DNA of 46,846 nucleotides from Thalassospira australica. Its GTDB lineage: Bacteria; Pseudomonadota; Alphaproteobacteria; Rhodospirillales; Thalassospiraceae. Below, one piece after another: positions 35,851-44,053 of the stretch (its first letter is position 1; every line of letters starts with the position of its first letter). A model generated the notes under the pieces. It was not told the DNA's origin. It made no database searches and saw only the letters and a list, made by a program, of their open reading frames with translations. The translations under genes were made by a program, and so were the position numbers. The DNA is taken from positions 1-46,846 of the forward strand of contig NZ_JRJE01000026.1 of the NCBI RefSeq assembly GCF_000763295.1, in the 5' to 3' direction.

Positions 35851-36315
35851 ATGTCGGAAACGACCGAGGACCAGAATGTCCGCGTCGCTGCCATTTGTGA
35901 TCAGATGGCAGCCCTTGAGGGACCGCTCCTGCCCATTCTGCATGAAGTGCAGGAAGAGTTTGGCTATATCCCTGATGGCGCGCTGCAGACCATTGCAAAG
36001 AAGCTGAACCTTAGCCGGGCAGAAGTCCATGGGGTGGCAAGCTTCTATCACGACTTCCGCGAAGAGCGTGCAGGCAAGCATGTCATCAAGATCTGCCGGG
36101 CCGAAGCCTGTCAGGCGATGGGGGCAGATGCCCTTGGCGATCAAATTCGCCGCCACCTGAAAGTTGACTGGTCGCAAACCACGGCTGATCACAAGATCAC
36201 ACTGGAACCTGTTTTCTGTCTTGGTCTGTGCGCCTGCGCCCCGGCGGCGATGGTGGATGGCAAGCTTGTTGGCCGTGTCAGTGCCGATCGCATTCTGGAA
36301 AAGGTGGGGTCATGA
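35851..36315 (+). CDS. fdsG: NAD-dependent formate dehydrogenase gamma subunit
   Basis: A 154-residue NuoE-like [2Fe-2S] protein. Cysteines 82 and 87 (CRAEAC) and 123 and 127 (CLGLC) are the expected cluster ligands; LHEVQEEFGYIP and EVHGVASFYHDF are family landmarks. It passes electrons between FMN and the iron-sulfur chain in the soluble formate dehydrogenase. The ATG at 35851 is preferred over 35830 because GAGAGAGG lies 6 nt upstream. The fdsB gene overlaps by ATGA. Confidence 0.92.
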   Translation: MSETTEDQNVRVAAICDQMAALEGPLLPILHEVQEEFGYIPDGALQTIAKKLNLSRAEVHGVASFYHDFREERAGKHVIKICRAEACQAMGADALGDQIRRHLKVDWSQTTADHKITLEPVFCLGLCACAPAAMVDGKLVGRVSADRILEKVGS

Positions 36316-37868
36316 GCATCAAGGTTTATGTTCCGCTTGATTCCGGTTCTGTCGCACTTGGTGCGGATGATGTTGCATCTGCCATTGCCGCCAAGGCATC
36401 GAAAACCGGTGCCGATATCAAAATCGTGCGCAACGGGTCGTTTGGCATGTATTGGCTTGAACCGATGGTCGAGGTTGAAACCCCGCGTGGGCGTATTGCG
36501 TATGGTCCGGTCAGTACCGATGATATCGACGCATTGTTTGATGCCGATTTCCTTGCAGGCGGCGATCACAAGCTTTTACGGGGCCGCACACAGGATATCC
36601 CGTTCCTTAAAAGCCAGTCACGTCTGACCTTCCAGCGTTGCGGCATCATTGATCCGGTATCGCTTGATGATTACCGCGCCAATGAGGGCCTGACCGGGCT
36701 TGAAAATGCGCTGAAGATGACGGACGCAGAAATCGTCAAGGCCGTCACCGATAGCGGCCTGCGGGGTCGTGGTGGAGCCGGTTTCCCGACGGGGATCAAA
36801 TGGAATACCGTCCGCGAAGCGGAAGCCTCTCAGAAATACATCGTCTGTAACGCTGATGAGGGCGACAGCGGCACCTTTGCCGATCGCATGATCATGGAGG
36901 GTGAGCCGTTTGTCCTGATCGAAGGCATGATCATTGCCGGTCTCGCGACGGGGGCGACCAAGGGCTATGTCTATACCCGTTCGGAATATCCGATTGCGAT
37001 TGATATCATGAATGAGGCAATTGAAGTCGCCCGTGATGCTGGTGTTCTAGGCGACAGCGTCCTTGGATCGGGCAAGGCGTTCGATATCGAAGTCCGCATG
37101 GGGGCTGGTGCCTATGTCTGCGGCGAGGAAACATCGCTTCTTAACAGCATGGAAGGAAAGCGCGGGGTTGTTCGTGCCAAGCCGCCGTTGCCCGCCCTTG
37201 AAGGTTTTCTTGGTCGCCCGACGGTGGTCAATAACGTGATTTCGCTGTGCTCGGTTCCGGTCATTTTGGAAAAGGGTGCAGAATATTACCGCGATTACGG
37301 CATGGGCCGGTCACGCGGCACCATCCCGATCCAGATTGCCGGCAACGTCAAACATGGCGGGCTTTATGAAGTCGGCTTTGGTCTGACACTTGGTGAAATT
37401 GTTGAGCAGATCGGCGGTGGGACCGCATCGGGACGCCCGATCAAGGCCGTTCAGGTCGGTGGTCCTTTGGGGGCCTATTTCCCCAAGGAGCTGTTTGATA
37501 CGCCGTTTGACTACGAAGAGTTCATGAAACGTGATGGCCTGATTGGCCATGCCGGGGTTGTCGTGTTTGATGACACGGTCGATATGATGAAACAGGCCCG
37601 CTTTGCCATGGAATTCTGTGCGATTGAATCGTGCGGCAAATGCACGCCATGTCGCATTGGCTCTGTGCGTGGGACCGAAGTGGTCGACAAGCTTGAACGC
37701 GGTGAAGAGCCCGAAGTTCAGATCGAACTGCTGCGTGACCTTTGTGAAACCATGAAGTTCGGATCGTTGTGCGCGTTGGGGGGCTTTACCCCTTATCCGG
37801 TCCTAAGCGCACTGACCCATTTCCCTGATGATTTCAAGCCACGTGCGCTTGATATAGCTGCGGAGTGA
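36312..37868 (+). CDS. fdsB: NAD-dependent formate dehydrogenase beta subunit
   Basis: A 518-residue diaphorase subunit. The N-terminal 120 residues form a thioredoxin-like domain; then a NuoF-like domain with FMN/NAD motifs GRGGAGFPTGIKW, CNADEGDSGTFADR, and GAGAYVCGEETSL, and a [4Fe-4S] site in ESCGKCTPCRIG with a later Cys in SLCALGGFTP. It transfers electrons from formate oxidation to NAD. Translationally coupled to fdsG; fdsA starts 4 nt after its stop. Confidence 0.94.
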   Translation: MSIKVYVPLDSGSVALGADDVASAIAAKASKTGADIKIVRNGSFGMYWLEPMVEVETPRGRIAYGPVSTDDIDALFDADFLAGGDHKLLRGRTQDIPFLKSQSRLTFQRCGIIDPVSLDDYRANEGLTGLENALKMTDAEIVKAVTDSGLRGRGGAGFPTGIKWNTVREAEASQKYIVCNADEGDSGTFADRMIMEGEPFVLIEGMIIAGLATGATKGYVYTRSEYPIAIDIMNEAIEVARDAGVLGDSVLGSGKAFDIEVRMGAGAYVCGEETSLLNSMEGKRGVVRAKPPLPALEGFLGRPTVVNNVISLCSVPVILEKGAEYYRDYGMGRSRGTIPIQIAGNVKHGGLYEVGFGLTLGEIVEQIGGGTASGRPIKAVQVGGPLGAYFPKELFDTPFDYEEFMKRDGLIGHAGVVVFDDTVDMMKQARFAMEFCAIESCGKCTPCRIGSVRGTEVVDKLERGEEPEVQIELLRDLCETMKFGSLCALGGFTPYPVLSALTHFPDDFKPRALDIAAE

Positions 37869-37872
37869 AACG

Positions 37873-40752
37873 ATGTCCTTGATCAAAGAAGTTGACTACG
37901 GAACCCCCGCCAAGAATTCCGAAAAGACGGTGACCCTGACCATTGATGGCAAGGACGTTACCGTGCCTGAGGGGACATCGGTCATGCGGGCTTCGATGGA
38001 GGCCGGCATTCAGGTGCCCAAGCTCTGCGCGACCGATATGGTCGATGCATTCGGTTCGTGCCGTTTGTGCCTGGTCGAGGTCGAAGGCCGCAACGGCACA
38101 CCGGCATCCTGCACGACACCGGCGTCTGACGGCATGGTGGTCCGCACCCAGACCGATCGGCTCAAGAAAATCCGCAAAGGTGTGATGGAGCTTTATATCT
38201 CTGACCATCCGCTGGATTGTCTGACCTGTGCGGCCAATGGCGATTGCGAATTGCAGGACATGGCCGGTGCGGTTGGTTTGCGTGATGTGCGTTATGGGTA
38301 TGAAGGTGGCAACCACGTTCAGGTCCGCCAGAACGGCGAAGAAAACCCGCGCTATATGGCCAAGGATGAAACCAACCCGTATTTCACCTATGACCCGTCG
38401 AAATGCATTGTCTGTTCGCGCTGTGTGCGGGCCTGCGAAGAAGTGCAGGGCACCTTTGCCCTGACCATCGAAGGTCGCGGTTTTGAATCCCGCGTGTCCC
38501 CGGGCATGCATGAAAACTTCATGGATTCCGAATGCGTATCTTGCGGTGCCTGTGTGCAGGCCTGCCCGACTGCAACGCTTCAGGAAAAATCCGTCATTGA
38601 AATCGGTCAGCCGGAACATTCGGTTGTTACAACCTGCGCTTATTGCGGGGTCGGCTGTTCGTTCAAGGCGGAAATGCGCGGCGAGGAACTTGTCCGCATG
38701 GTGCCCTATAAGGATGGCAAGGCCAACCGGGGGCATTCCTGTGTGAAGGGGCGCTTTGCCTATGGCTATGCCAATCACAAGGACCGCATCCTCAATCCGA
38801 TGATCCGCGAAAGCGTTGATGAACCGTGGCAGGAAGTCAGTTGGGAAGAAGCCCTTCGCTTCACCGCCGATAAGTTCAAGGGCATTCAGGCCAAATACGG
38901 CAAGGGTGCGCTGGGCGGGATTACCTCGTCACGTTGCACGAACGAGGAAACCTTCCTGGTTCAGAAATTGATCCGCGCCGGGTTTGGCAATAACAACGTT
39001 GATACCTGCGCCCGTGTTTGCCACTCACCGACCGGTTATGGATTGAAAACCACGTTTGGGACTTCGGCCGGGACGCAGGATTTTGATTCTGTCGAACATA
39101 CCGATGTTGTCATCCTGATCGGCGCAAACCCGACCGATGGCCATCCTGTCTTTGCCTCGCGCCTGAAAAAGCGCCTGCGTCAGGGCGCGAAACTGATCGT
39201 GATTGATCCGCGCCGGATTGATCTTGTGCGATCCCCCCATATCGAGGCGGTTGCCCATTTGCCATTGCGTCCGGGCACCAATGTTGCGGTTCTGACATCG
39301 CTTGCTCATGTCATTGTCACCGAAGGCCTGTTTGACGAGGCTTTCGTGCGTGAACGGTGCGACTGGGACGAATTCCAGGATTGGGCAGCGTTTGTATCTG
39401 ACCCCAAACACAGTCCCGAAGCCATCGCCGACATGATCGGTGTGGATGCTGAGACCATGCGCAAGGCCGCACGTAGCTTTGCCACGGGCGGAAATGGCGC
39501 GATCTATTATGGTCTGGGTGTGACGGAACACTCTCAGGGTTCGACCACTGTGATGGCGATTGCCAACCTTGCCATGGCGACCGGCAATATCGGTCGTCCG
39601 GGGGTGGGTGTGAACCCGCTGCGCGGTCAGAACAACGTGCAAGGGTCGTGCGATATGGGATCTTTCCCGCACGAATTGCCGGGCTACCGCCATATTCAGG
39701 ACAGTGCCACCCGCGATATTTTCGAAGATATCTGGGGTGTGAAGCTTGATGACGAACCGGGTCTTCGTATTCCCAACATGCTTGATGCCGCTGTCGATGG
39801 CACGTTTAAGGGCATCTATATTCAGGGCGAAGACATTCTTCAATCTGATCCGGATACCAAACATGTTGCAGCCGGTCTGGCGGCGATGGAATGCGTGGTT
39901 GTCCATGACCTGTTTTTGAACGAAACGGCAAACTACGCGCACGTGTTCCTGCCCGGTTCGACCTTCCTTGAAAAGGACGGCACATTCACCAACGCCGAAC
40001 GCCGGATCAACCGGGTGCGAAAGGTGATGACGCCGATGAACGGCTTTGCCGATTGGGAGGTGACCCAGAACCTTGCCCGTGCGATGGGCCTGGACTGGAA
40101 TTATACCCATCCGTCGCAAGTCATGGCCGAAATTGCTGCAACCACGCCAAGCTTTGCCAATGTCAGCTATGACCTGCTCGAACGCGAAGGGTCGGTGCAG
40201 TGGCCGTGTAATGCCAAGGCCCCGACGGGCACGCCTGTCATGCATATGGATGGCTTTGTTCGAGGCAAAGGTAAGTTCGTTGTGACCGAATATGTCGCAA
40301 CCGATGAACGCACCGGTCCGCGCTTCCCGCTTTTGCTGACAACGGGGCGTATCCTGAGCCAGTATAATGTGGGGGCACAGACCCGCCGTACGGAAAACTC
40401 CGCCTGGCACAAGGAAGATCTTTTGGAAATCCACCCGCACGATGCCGAACAGCGCGGCATTCGTGAAGGTGACTGGATCCGTTTGGCATCCCGGTCGGGC
40501 GAAACATCCCTTCGCGCCACCATTACCGACCGTGTTGCACCGGGTGTGGTTTACACCACCTTCCACCATCCCGGTACGCAGGCCAATGTGATTACCACCG
40601 ACTATACTGACTGGGCGACGAATTGTCCGGAATACAAGGTAACAGCGGTGCAGGTTTCATCATCCAACGGACCGACCGAATGGCAGGTGGAATATGACCG
40701 TCAGGCCGAACAGTCGCGTCGGATTAAACCGCGCGTTGATGCCGCAGAATAG
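37873..40752 (+). CDS. fdsA: NAD-dependent formate dehydrogenase alpha (molybdenum catalytic) subunit
   Basis: A 959-residue catalytic subunit. Order: N-terminal [2Fe-2S] ferredoxin domain (CRLCLVEV), NuoG-like His/Cys cluster region (DCLTCAANGDCELQ), two [4Fe-4S] motifs (CIVCSRCVRACEE and CVSCGACVQACP), a further cluster motif CAYCGVGCSF at the start of the molybdopterin domain, and the Mo-bis(pterin) domain with molybdenum ligand Cys383 in ARVCHSPTGYG. Thus it is a cysteine, not selenocysteine, enzyme. It oxidises formate to CO2 in the cytoplasm. GGAG lies 8 nt before the ATG. A large inverted repeat follows. Confidence 0.96.
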   Translation: MSLIKEVDYGTPAKNSEKTVTLTIDGKDVTVPEGTSVMRASMEAGIQVPKLCATDMVDAFGSCRLCLVEVEGRNGTPASCTTPASDGMVVRTQTDRLKKIRKGVMELYISDHPLDCLTCAANGDCELQDMAGAVGLRDVRYGYEGGNHVQVRQNGEENPRYMAKDETNPYFTYDPSKCIVCSRCVRACEEVQGTFALTIEGRGFESRVSPGMHENFMDSECVSCGACVQACPTATLQEKSVIEIGQPEHSVVTTCAYCGVGCSFKAEMRGEELVRMVPYKDGKANRGHSCVKGRFAYGYANHKDRILNPMIRESVDEPWQEVSWEEALRFTADKFKGIQAKYGKGALGGITSSRCTNEETFLVQKLIRAGFGNNNVDTCARVCHSPTGYGLKTTFGTSAGTQDFDSVEHTDVVILIGANPTDGHPVFASRLKKRLRQGAKLIVIDPRRIDLVRSPHIEAVAHLPLRPGTNVAVLTSLAHVIVTEGLFDEAFVRERCDWDEFQDWAAFVSDPKHSPEAIADMIGVDAETMRKAARSFATGGNGAIYYGLGVTEHSQGSTTVMAIANLAMATGNIGRPGVGVNPLRGQNNVQGSCDMGSFPHELPGYRHIQDSATRDIFEDIWGVKLDDEPGLRIPNMLDAAVDGTFKGIYIQGEDILQSDPDTKHVAAGLAAMECVVVHDLFLNETANYAHVFLPGSTFLEKDGTFTNAERRINRVRKVMTPMNGFADWEVTQNLARAMGLDWNYTHPSQVMAEIAATTPSFANVSYDLLEREGSVQWPCNAKAPTGTPVMHMDGFVRGKGKFVVTEYVATDERTGPRFPLLLTTGRILSQYNVGAQTRRTENSAWHKEDLLEIHPHDAEQRGIREGDWIRLASRSGETSLRATITDRVAPGVVYTTFHHPGTQANVITTDYTDWATNCPEYKVTAVQVSSSNGPTEWQVEYDRQAEQSRRIKPRVDAAE

Positions 40753-40756
40753 GATA

Positions 40757-40804
40757 ACGAGCCAGACATTGTGCTATACTCCCTTGGCATGATGTCTGGC
40801 TCGT
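40757..40804. other. Large intercistronic inverted repeat between fdsA and fdsD
   Basis: ACGAGCCAGACAT (40757-40769) pairs perfectly with ATGTCTGGCTCGT (40792-40804); AGGA and TCCT can extend the stem past a 2-nt bulge. The 22-nt loop contains TATACT, a possible -10 element. It starts 4 bp after the fdsA stop. No T run follows. It may end or stabilise the fdsGBA message, or carry a promoter for the small downstream genes. Confidence 0.75.
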
Positions 40805-40844
40805 CCTGTTTTCCTTGAAGTTTTCAGCCAAAGAGTGAACCGCA

Positions 40845-41069
40845 ATGGCACCTGACAAACTTGTCTATATGGCCAATCAGATCGCAACCTTTTTCAAATC
40901 CCAGCCCGATAATGAGGGCGTTAAAGGTGTTGCCAACCATATCAGCGACTTCTGGGAGCCACGCATGCGCAAGCAACTGTTTGACATGATCGCTAAGGGC
41001 AATGGTGATTTTCATCCCTTGGTGCTTAAGGCCGCGCCGATGATCCGCAAGGTCAAGGAAACGGCATGA
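40845..41069 (+). CDS. fdsD: NAD-dependent formate dehydrogenase delta subunit
   Basis: A 74-residue protein with the family pattern: KLVYMANQIATFF at the start, GVANHISDFWEPRMRKQLFD in the middle and HPLVLKAAPMIR at the end. The delta subunit is needed for assembly or stability of the soluble formate dehydrogenase; it has no cofactor motif. The fdhD gene starts in its stop codon (ATGA). Unlike most fds operons, where the maturation gene lies between fdsA and fdsD, here fdsD comes first. Confidence 0.92.
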   Translation: MAPDKLVYMANQIATFFKSQPDNEGVKGVANHISDFWEPRMRKQLFDMIAKGNGDFHPLVLKAAPMIRKVKETA

Positions 41070-41887
41070 CGGCCAAGCCATCTGAAAATCGCATTCTGGA
41101 CGGGCGTGATGTTGATCTTGAAAATGCTCGCGCTCGCGCGGTGTCAGGCGATGATGGCAATGTAGATGCCCCTATCATGCTGCAACCGGAAGTTCCGGCT
41201 GCCTTGACGTTTAATGGTCATTCCCATGCGGTGATGATGGTGTCGCCCCATGATCTTGAAGATTTCATGGTGGGCTTTGCCCTGTCCGAGGGGATTGCCG
41301 ATGACATTTCCCAGATCACCTTGCGGGATGTGCGCAAAACCCTGCAGGGCTATGTGATAGAGGCCGACCTGCATGAAGATGTCTTTGATCGCCTTGCTGA
41401 TCGTCAGCGTACGCTTGAAGGCCGTTCTGGTTGCGGGCTTTGCGGCGTGCAATCCCTTGAGGCGGTTGCGATGGACAAGATCGGTAAAGTGACACCGTCA
41501 AACATGGCCCAGGACGTGGTTCTTGGTGCAATTGATGCATTGCCCGATTATCAGACCCGCAATCGCGAAGGGGGTGGGTTGCTCCACGCTAGCGCCTTTG
41601 TCGATGTTAGCGGTAACATCAAGCAGGTCCGCGAAGATATCGGCCGACATAATGCCCTTGATAAGGTGCTTGGCGCTGTTGCGCGACAGGGGCTTGATAC
41701 AGCGGGTGGCTTCATCCTGATGACCAGCCGTTGTTCCTATGAGATCGTCACCAAAACCGTGCAATGCGGAGTTGGCGGGCTTGTGACCATTTCCGGTCCG
41801 ACCTTGACGGCAGTGAACCTTGCCCGACAATCGGGGCTGACACTGATCTGTCGGGAACGGCGCGGCCTGTTTCGCCGGTTCGCCTGA
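41066..41887 (+). CDS. fdhD: Formate dehydrogenase accessory sulfurtransferase FdhD (FdsC)
   Basis: A 273-residue FdhD protein: HDLEDFMVGFALSEGI, the catalytic CGLCG motif (in GRSGCGLCGVQSLEAV), ASAFVDVSGNIKQVREDIGRHNALDK and a C-terminal SRCSYEIVTKTVQCGV. It moves sulfur to the molybdenum cofactor before insertion into the catalytic subunit. Overlaps fdsD by 4 bp, showing coexpression; last gene of the operon. Confidence 0.93.
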   Translation: MTAKPSENRILDGRDVDLENARARAVSGDDGNVDAPIMLQPEVPAALTFNGHSHAVMMVSPHDLEDFMVGFALSEGIADDISQITLRDVRKTLQGYVIEADLHEDVFDRLADRQRTLEGRSGCGLCGVQSLEAVAMDKIGKVTPSNMAQDVVLGAIDALPDYQTRNREGGGLLHASAFVDVSGNIKQVREDIGRHNALDKVLGAVARQGLDTAGGFILMTSRCSYEIVTKTVQCGVGGLVTISGPTLTAVNLARQSGLTLICRERRGLFRRFA

Positions 41888-41991
41888 TTTTCCGGGTTCT
41901 TCGTATGCCGCCAATCGCTTGCCAGCTTATTGATCAGGCTGGTGACACAGCACATCCTTGCTTGTTTTCAAACTTGTAAATTTTATATGGG

Positions 41992-42010
41992 GGCATCAAA
42001 ATTTGATGCC
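41992..42010. other. 19-bp perfect palindrome after the fds operon
   Basis: GGCATCAAAATTTGATGCC is symmetric about A42001. It lies 105 bp after the fdhD stop and 180 bp before the DHDPS-family gene. As RNA it would form a GGCATC/GATGCC hairpin; no T run follows. It may be a terminator element or an operator. The rest of this 302-bp gap (41888-42189) shows AT-rich sequence and two CAAGATG repeats 20 bp apart (42085, 42105), nothing else. Confidence 0.6.
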
Positions 42011-42189
42011 GACATGTTCGGTTCTTTGTTGCGCGTAAGCACGGCAGATAAAGTGCGTTGCCATCTGCGATCTAACTTGTTATTCAAGATGTAAGTAAAA
42101 ATTACAAGATGCATCGTGCGGTCAGAAGGTCCATCAGGATCACTGTTCTTGTGTGTCTGGCTGGTGATGCAACAAAGAAGCAGGAAACC

Positions 42190-43101
42190 ATGGCATTATC
42201 AAAATCCGAATTGCGCGACGTTCTTGCCGGAATTTCCGGCATTCTGGTGACGCCTTATGATGATCAGGGCGAGATTGCGCCAGCAAAGCTCAAACCTATT
42301 CTCGATCGTGCTTTGCAGGCCGGGGTTCATTTCCCGGTCGTGAACGGCAATACGGGTGAATTTTATGCGCTGACAACGGATGAAGCGATCACGATGGCAA
42401 AGTCGGTTGCCGAGATGCTTGACGGTCGCGCACCACTTTTGGCCGGGATCGGGCGCGGGGTGCGGGATGCTTGTGCACTGGCAAAGGCATCTGCCGATGC
42501 CGGTGCCGAAGCCCTGATGATCCATCAGCCGCCAGACCCGTTTGTCGCCCCGCGCGGTGTTGTTGATTACATCAAACGGATTGCCGATGCCTCCGGTGGG
42601 CTGCCGATGATGCTGTATCTGCGCAATGATGCCATCGGGACCAAGGCCATTGCCGATTTGTGTGCCATCGAAGGTGTGGCAGGGGTTAAATGGGCAACGC
42701 CGAATGCGATGAAACTGTCTGAGGCGATCAATGCCTGTGACCCCGACATCGTTTGGGTTGGGGGCTTGGCCGAGACCTGGGCTCCGGCATTTTATGCGGT
42801 GGGGGCGCGTGGCTTTACATCGGGTCTGATCAATGTCTGGCCGGAACGTTCCATGGCCATTCATGCGGCTCTTGAGGCCGGGGATTATGCCAAGGCCCGT
42901 CACCTGATTGCTGAAATGCGGGCCTTTGAAGATGTCCGGGCCGAGGAAATGAACGGCACGAATGTGACCGGGGTAAAGTCAGCGCTTCAGTTGCAGGGCA
43001 ATGATTGCGGTGCCACCCGTCCGCCATCTGCATGGCCGTTGACGGATGCGCAGCACCAAAAGCTTAAGAGCTTCATGCGCGACAACGGGCTTTTGGGTTG
43101 A
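42190..43101 (+). CDS. DHDPS-family 2-keto-3-deoxy sugar-acid dehydratase/aldolase
   Basis: A 303-residue class I (Schiff-base) TIM barrel. It opens GISGILVTPYDDQG, has GNTGEFYALTTDE at the substrate phosphate/carboxylate loop, Tyr143 in MLYLRND, and the Schiff-base Lys167 in AGVKWATPN. YLRND instead of the YNxP of lyase members resembles sugar-acid dehydratases making 2-oxoglutarate semialdehyde. With the dehydratase at 44054 and aldehyde dehydrogenase at 46588 it would complete a Weimberg-like or hexarate route. ATG at 42190 follows AGGAAA; the in-frame ATG at 42109 has no ribosome site. Exact substrate not decided. Confidence 0.85.
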   Translation: MALSKSELRDVLAGISGILVTPYDDQGEIAPAKLKPILDRALQAGVHFPVVNGNTGEFYALTTDEAITMAKSVAEMLDGRAPLLAGIGRGVRDACALAKASADAGAEALMIHQPPDPFVAPRGVVDYIKRIADASGGLPMMLYLRNDAIGTKAIADLCAIEGVAGVKWATPNAMKLSEAINACDPDIVWVGGLAETWAPAFYAVGARGFTSGLINVWPERSMAIHAALEAGDYAKARHLIAEMRAFEDVRAEEMNGTNVTGVKSALQLQGNDCGATRPPSAWPLTDAQHQKLKSFMRDNGLLG

Positions 43102-43113
43102 TCTGGATCGGAA

Positions 43114-43824
43114 TCAGAAGAACGAGGGGTTTCGTTCGCGAATATCGTCAACCGTGGCAAGCGTGCCCATGAGATGTTCGCGGACGACCTCGCAAGCGGT
43201 GTCGGCATCCCCTGCATCAATCGCAGCAAGGATCCGGGTGTGGCAATCAAGAATGGAAGACGACTTGCCGGGATCGGGCAGATTGAGTTTCCGCAAACGG
43301 TCAATGTGCCCGGATCGCGCTTTTACGACCGCAAACAGATTGGGCACGCCAGCGGCTTCATACAGGGCGTAATGAAAGTCAAAGTCGAGCCGGCTAAAGC
43401 TGTCGAGGTCGTTTGCCTCAGACACTGCCGTTTGTTGCGCAAGAATGGAGTGTGCTTTTGTGATTAGGGCAGGATCATTTGCATTGGCCAGACGACGGGT
43501 AATCTCAAGTTCCAGAGACAGCCGCAGGAATTGGGTTTCAAGTGCATGTTCGACATTTATCCGCGAAACCTCGGTCTTGGATTGCGGGAAGGTATCAATC
43601 AATCCTTCTTCTTCAAGCTTGAGCAGGGCATCGCGCACCGGGGTCTGGCTTACGCCATACTCTTCGGCGATCTCAATGCGCGACAGATACTGTCCGGGTT
43701 CAAGTTCCAGATCGATGATGCGTTTGCGCATGGAATCATGGAGTTGCGCGCTGGCAGATCCACGCTTGAGTTTCGTGATGCTCTTTTTGCTGATCGCAGG
43801 TTCGCTGGGTAGATGTTCGATCAT
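43114..43824 (-). CDS. GntR-family regulator (FadR subfamily, FCD domain)
   Basis: A 236-residue protein: N-terminal winged HTH (LHDSMRKRIIDLELEPGQYLSR, YGVSQTPVRDALLKLEEEGLI) and a helical FCD ligand domain with the metal/ligand residues in RLDFDFHYALYEAAG and DCHTRILAAIDAGDA. Members sense sugar acids or organic acids. It is transcribed opposite to the sugar-acid genes on both sides and probably represses them; the AT-rich dyad at 43882-43906 is a candidate site. Confidence 0.9.
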   Translation of the reverse strand: MIEHLPSEPAISKKSITKLKRGSASAQLHDSMRKRIIDLELEPGQYLSRIEIAEEYGVSQTPVRDALLKLEEEGLIDTFPQSKTEVSRINVEHALETQFLRLSLELEITRRLANANDPALITKAHSILAQQTAVSEANDLDSFSRLDFDFHYALYEAAGVPNLFAVVKARSGHIDRLRKLNLPDPGKSSSILDCHTRILAAIDAGDADTACEVVREHLMGTLATVDDIRERNPSFF

Positions 43825-43881
43825 GCTGTTCCCGCCGTTTTTGTCTTGCCGCTCAAAATATATACAGGTGCCTTGTGTTCT

Positions 43882-43906
43882 GTGAACTAATATATTACTA
43901 TATCAC
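43882..43906. promoter_or_regulatory. Candidate GntR operator/divergent promoter
   Basis: An AT-rich dyad with outer GTGA (43882-43885) and TCAC (43903-43906) encloses TAATATATTA (43888-43897) and the arms ATATA/TATAT (43890-43903). It lies 58 bp before the GntR start and about 150 bp before the dehydratase start, in the only divergent control region here. Binding is inferred. Confidence 0.5.
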
Positions 43907-44053
43907 ATAGAAAAAAGAGAAAAGCTTTCTGTGTGTAATTCCGACAAGGCAGGGCTTCACGGTCGTCAGAGTTTGCTGGCGTACGGGGATCTGCCGAATT
44001 GATTTTTGCCATTTTCGCCATCTGGTTGCTTTTACATTCCGAGGAATAAGACA

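Noticed and set aside
39025..40569. 514-codon frame antisense to fdsA
   Set aside because: Shadow of a high-confidence gene; no domain and no start signal.
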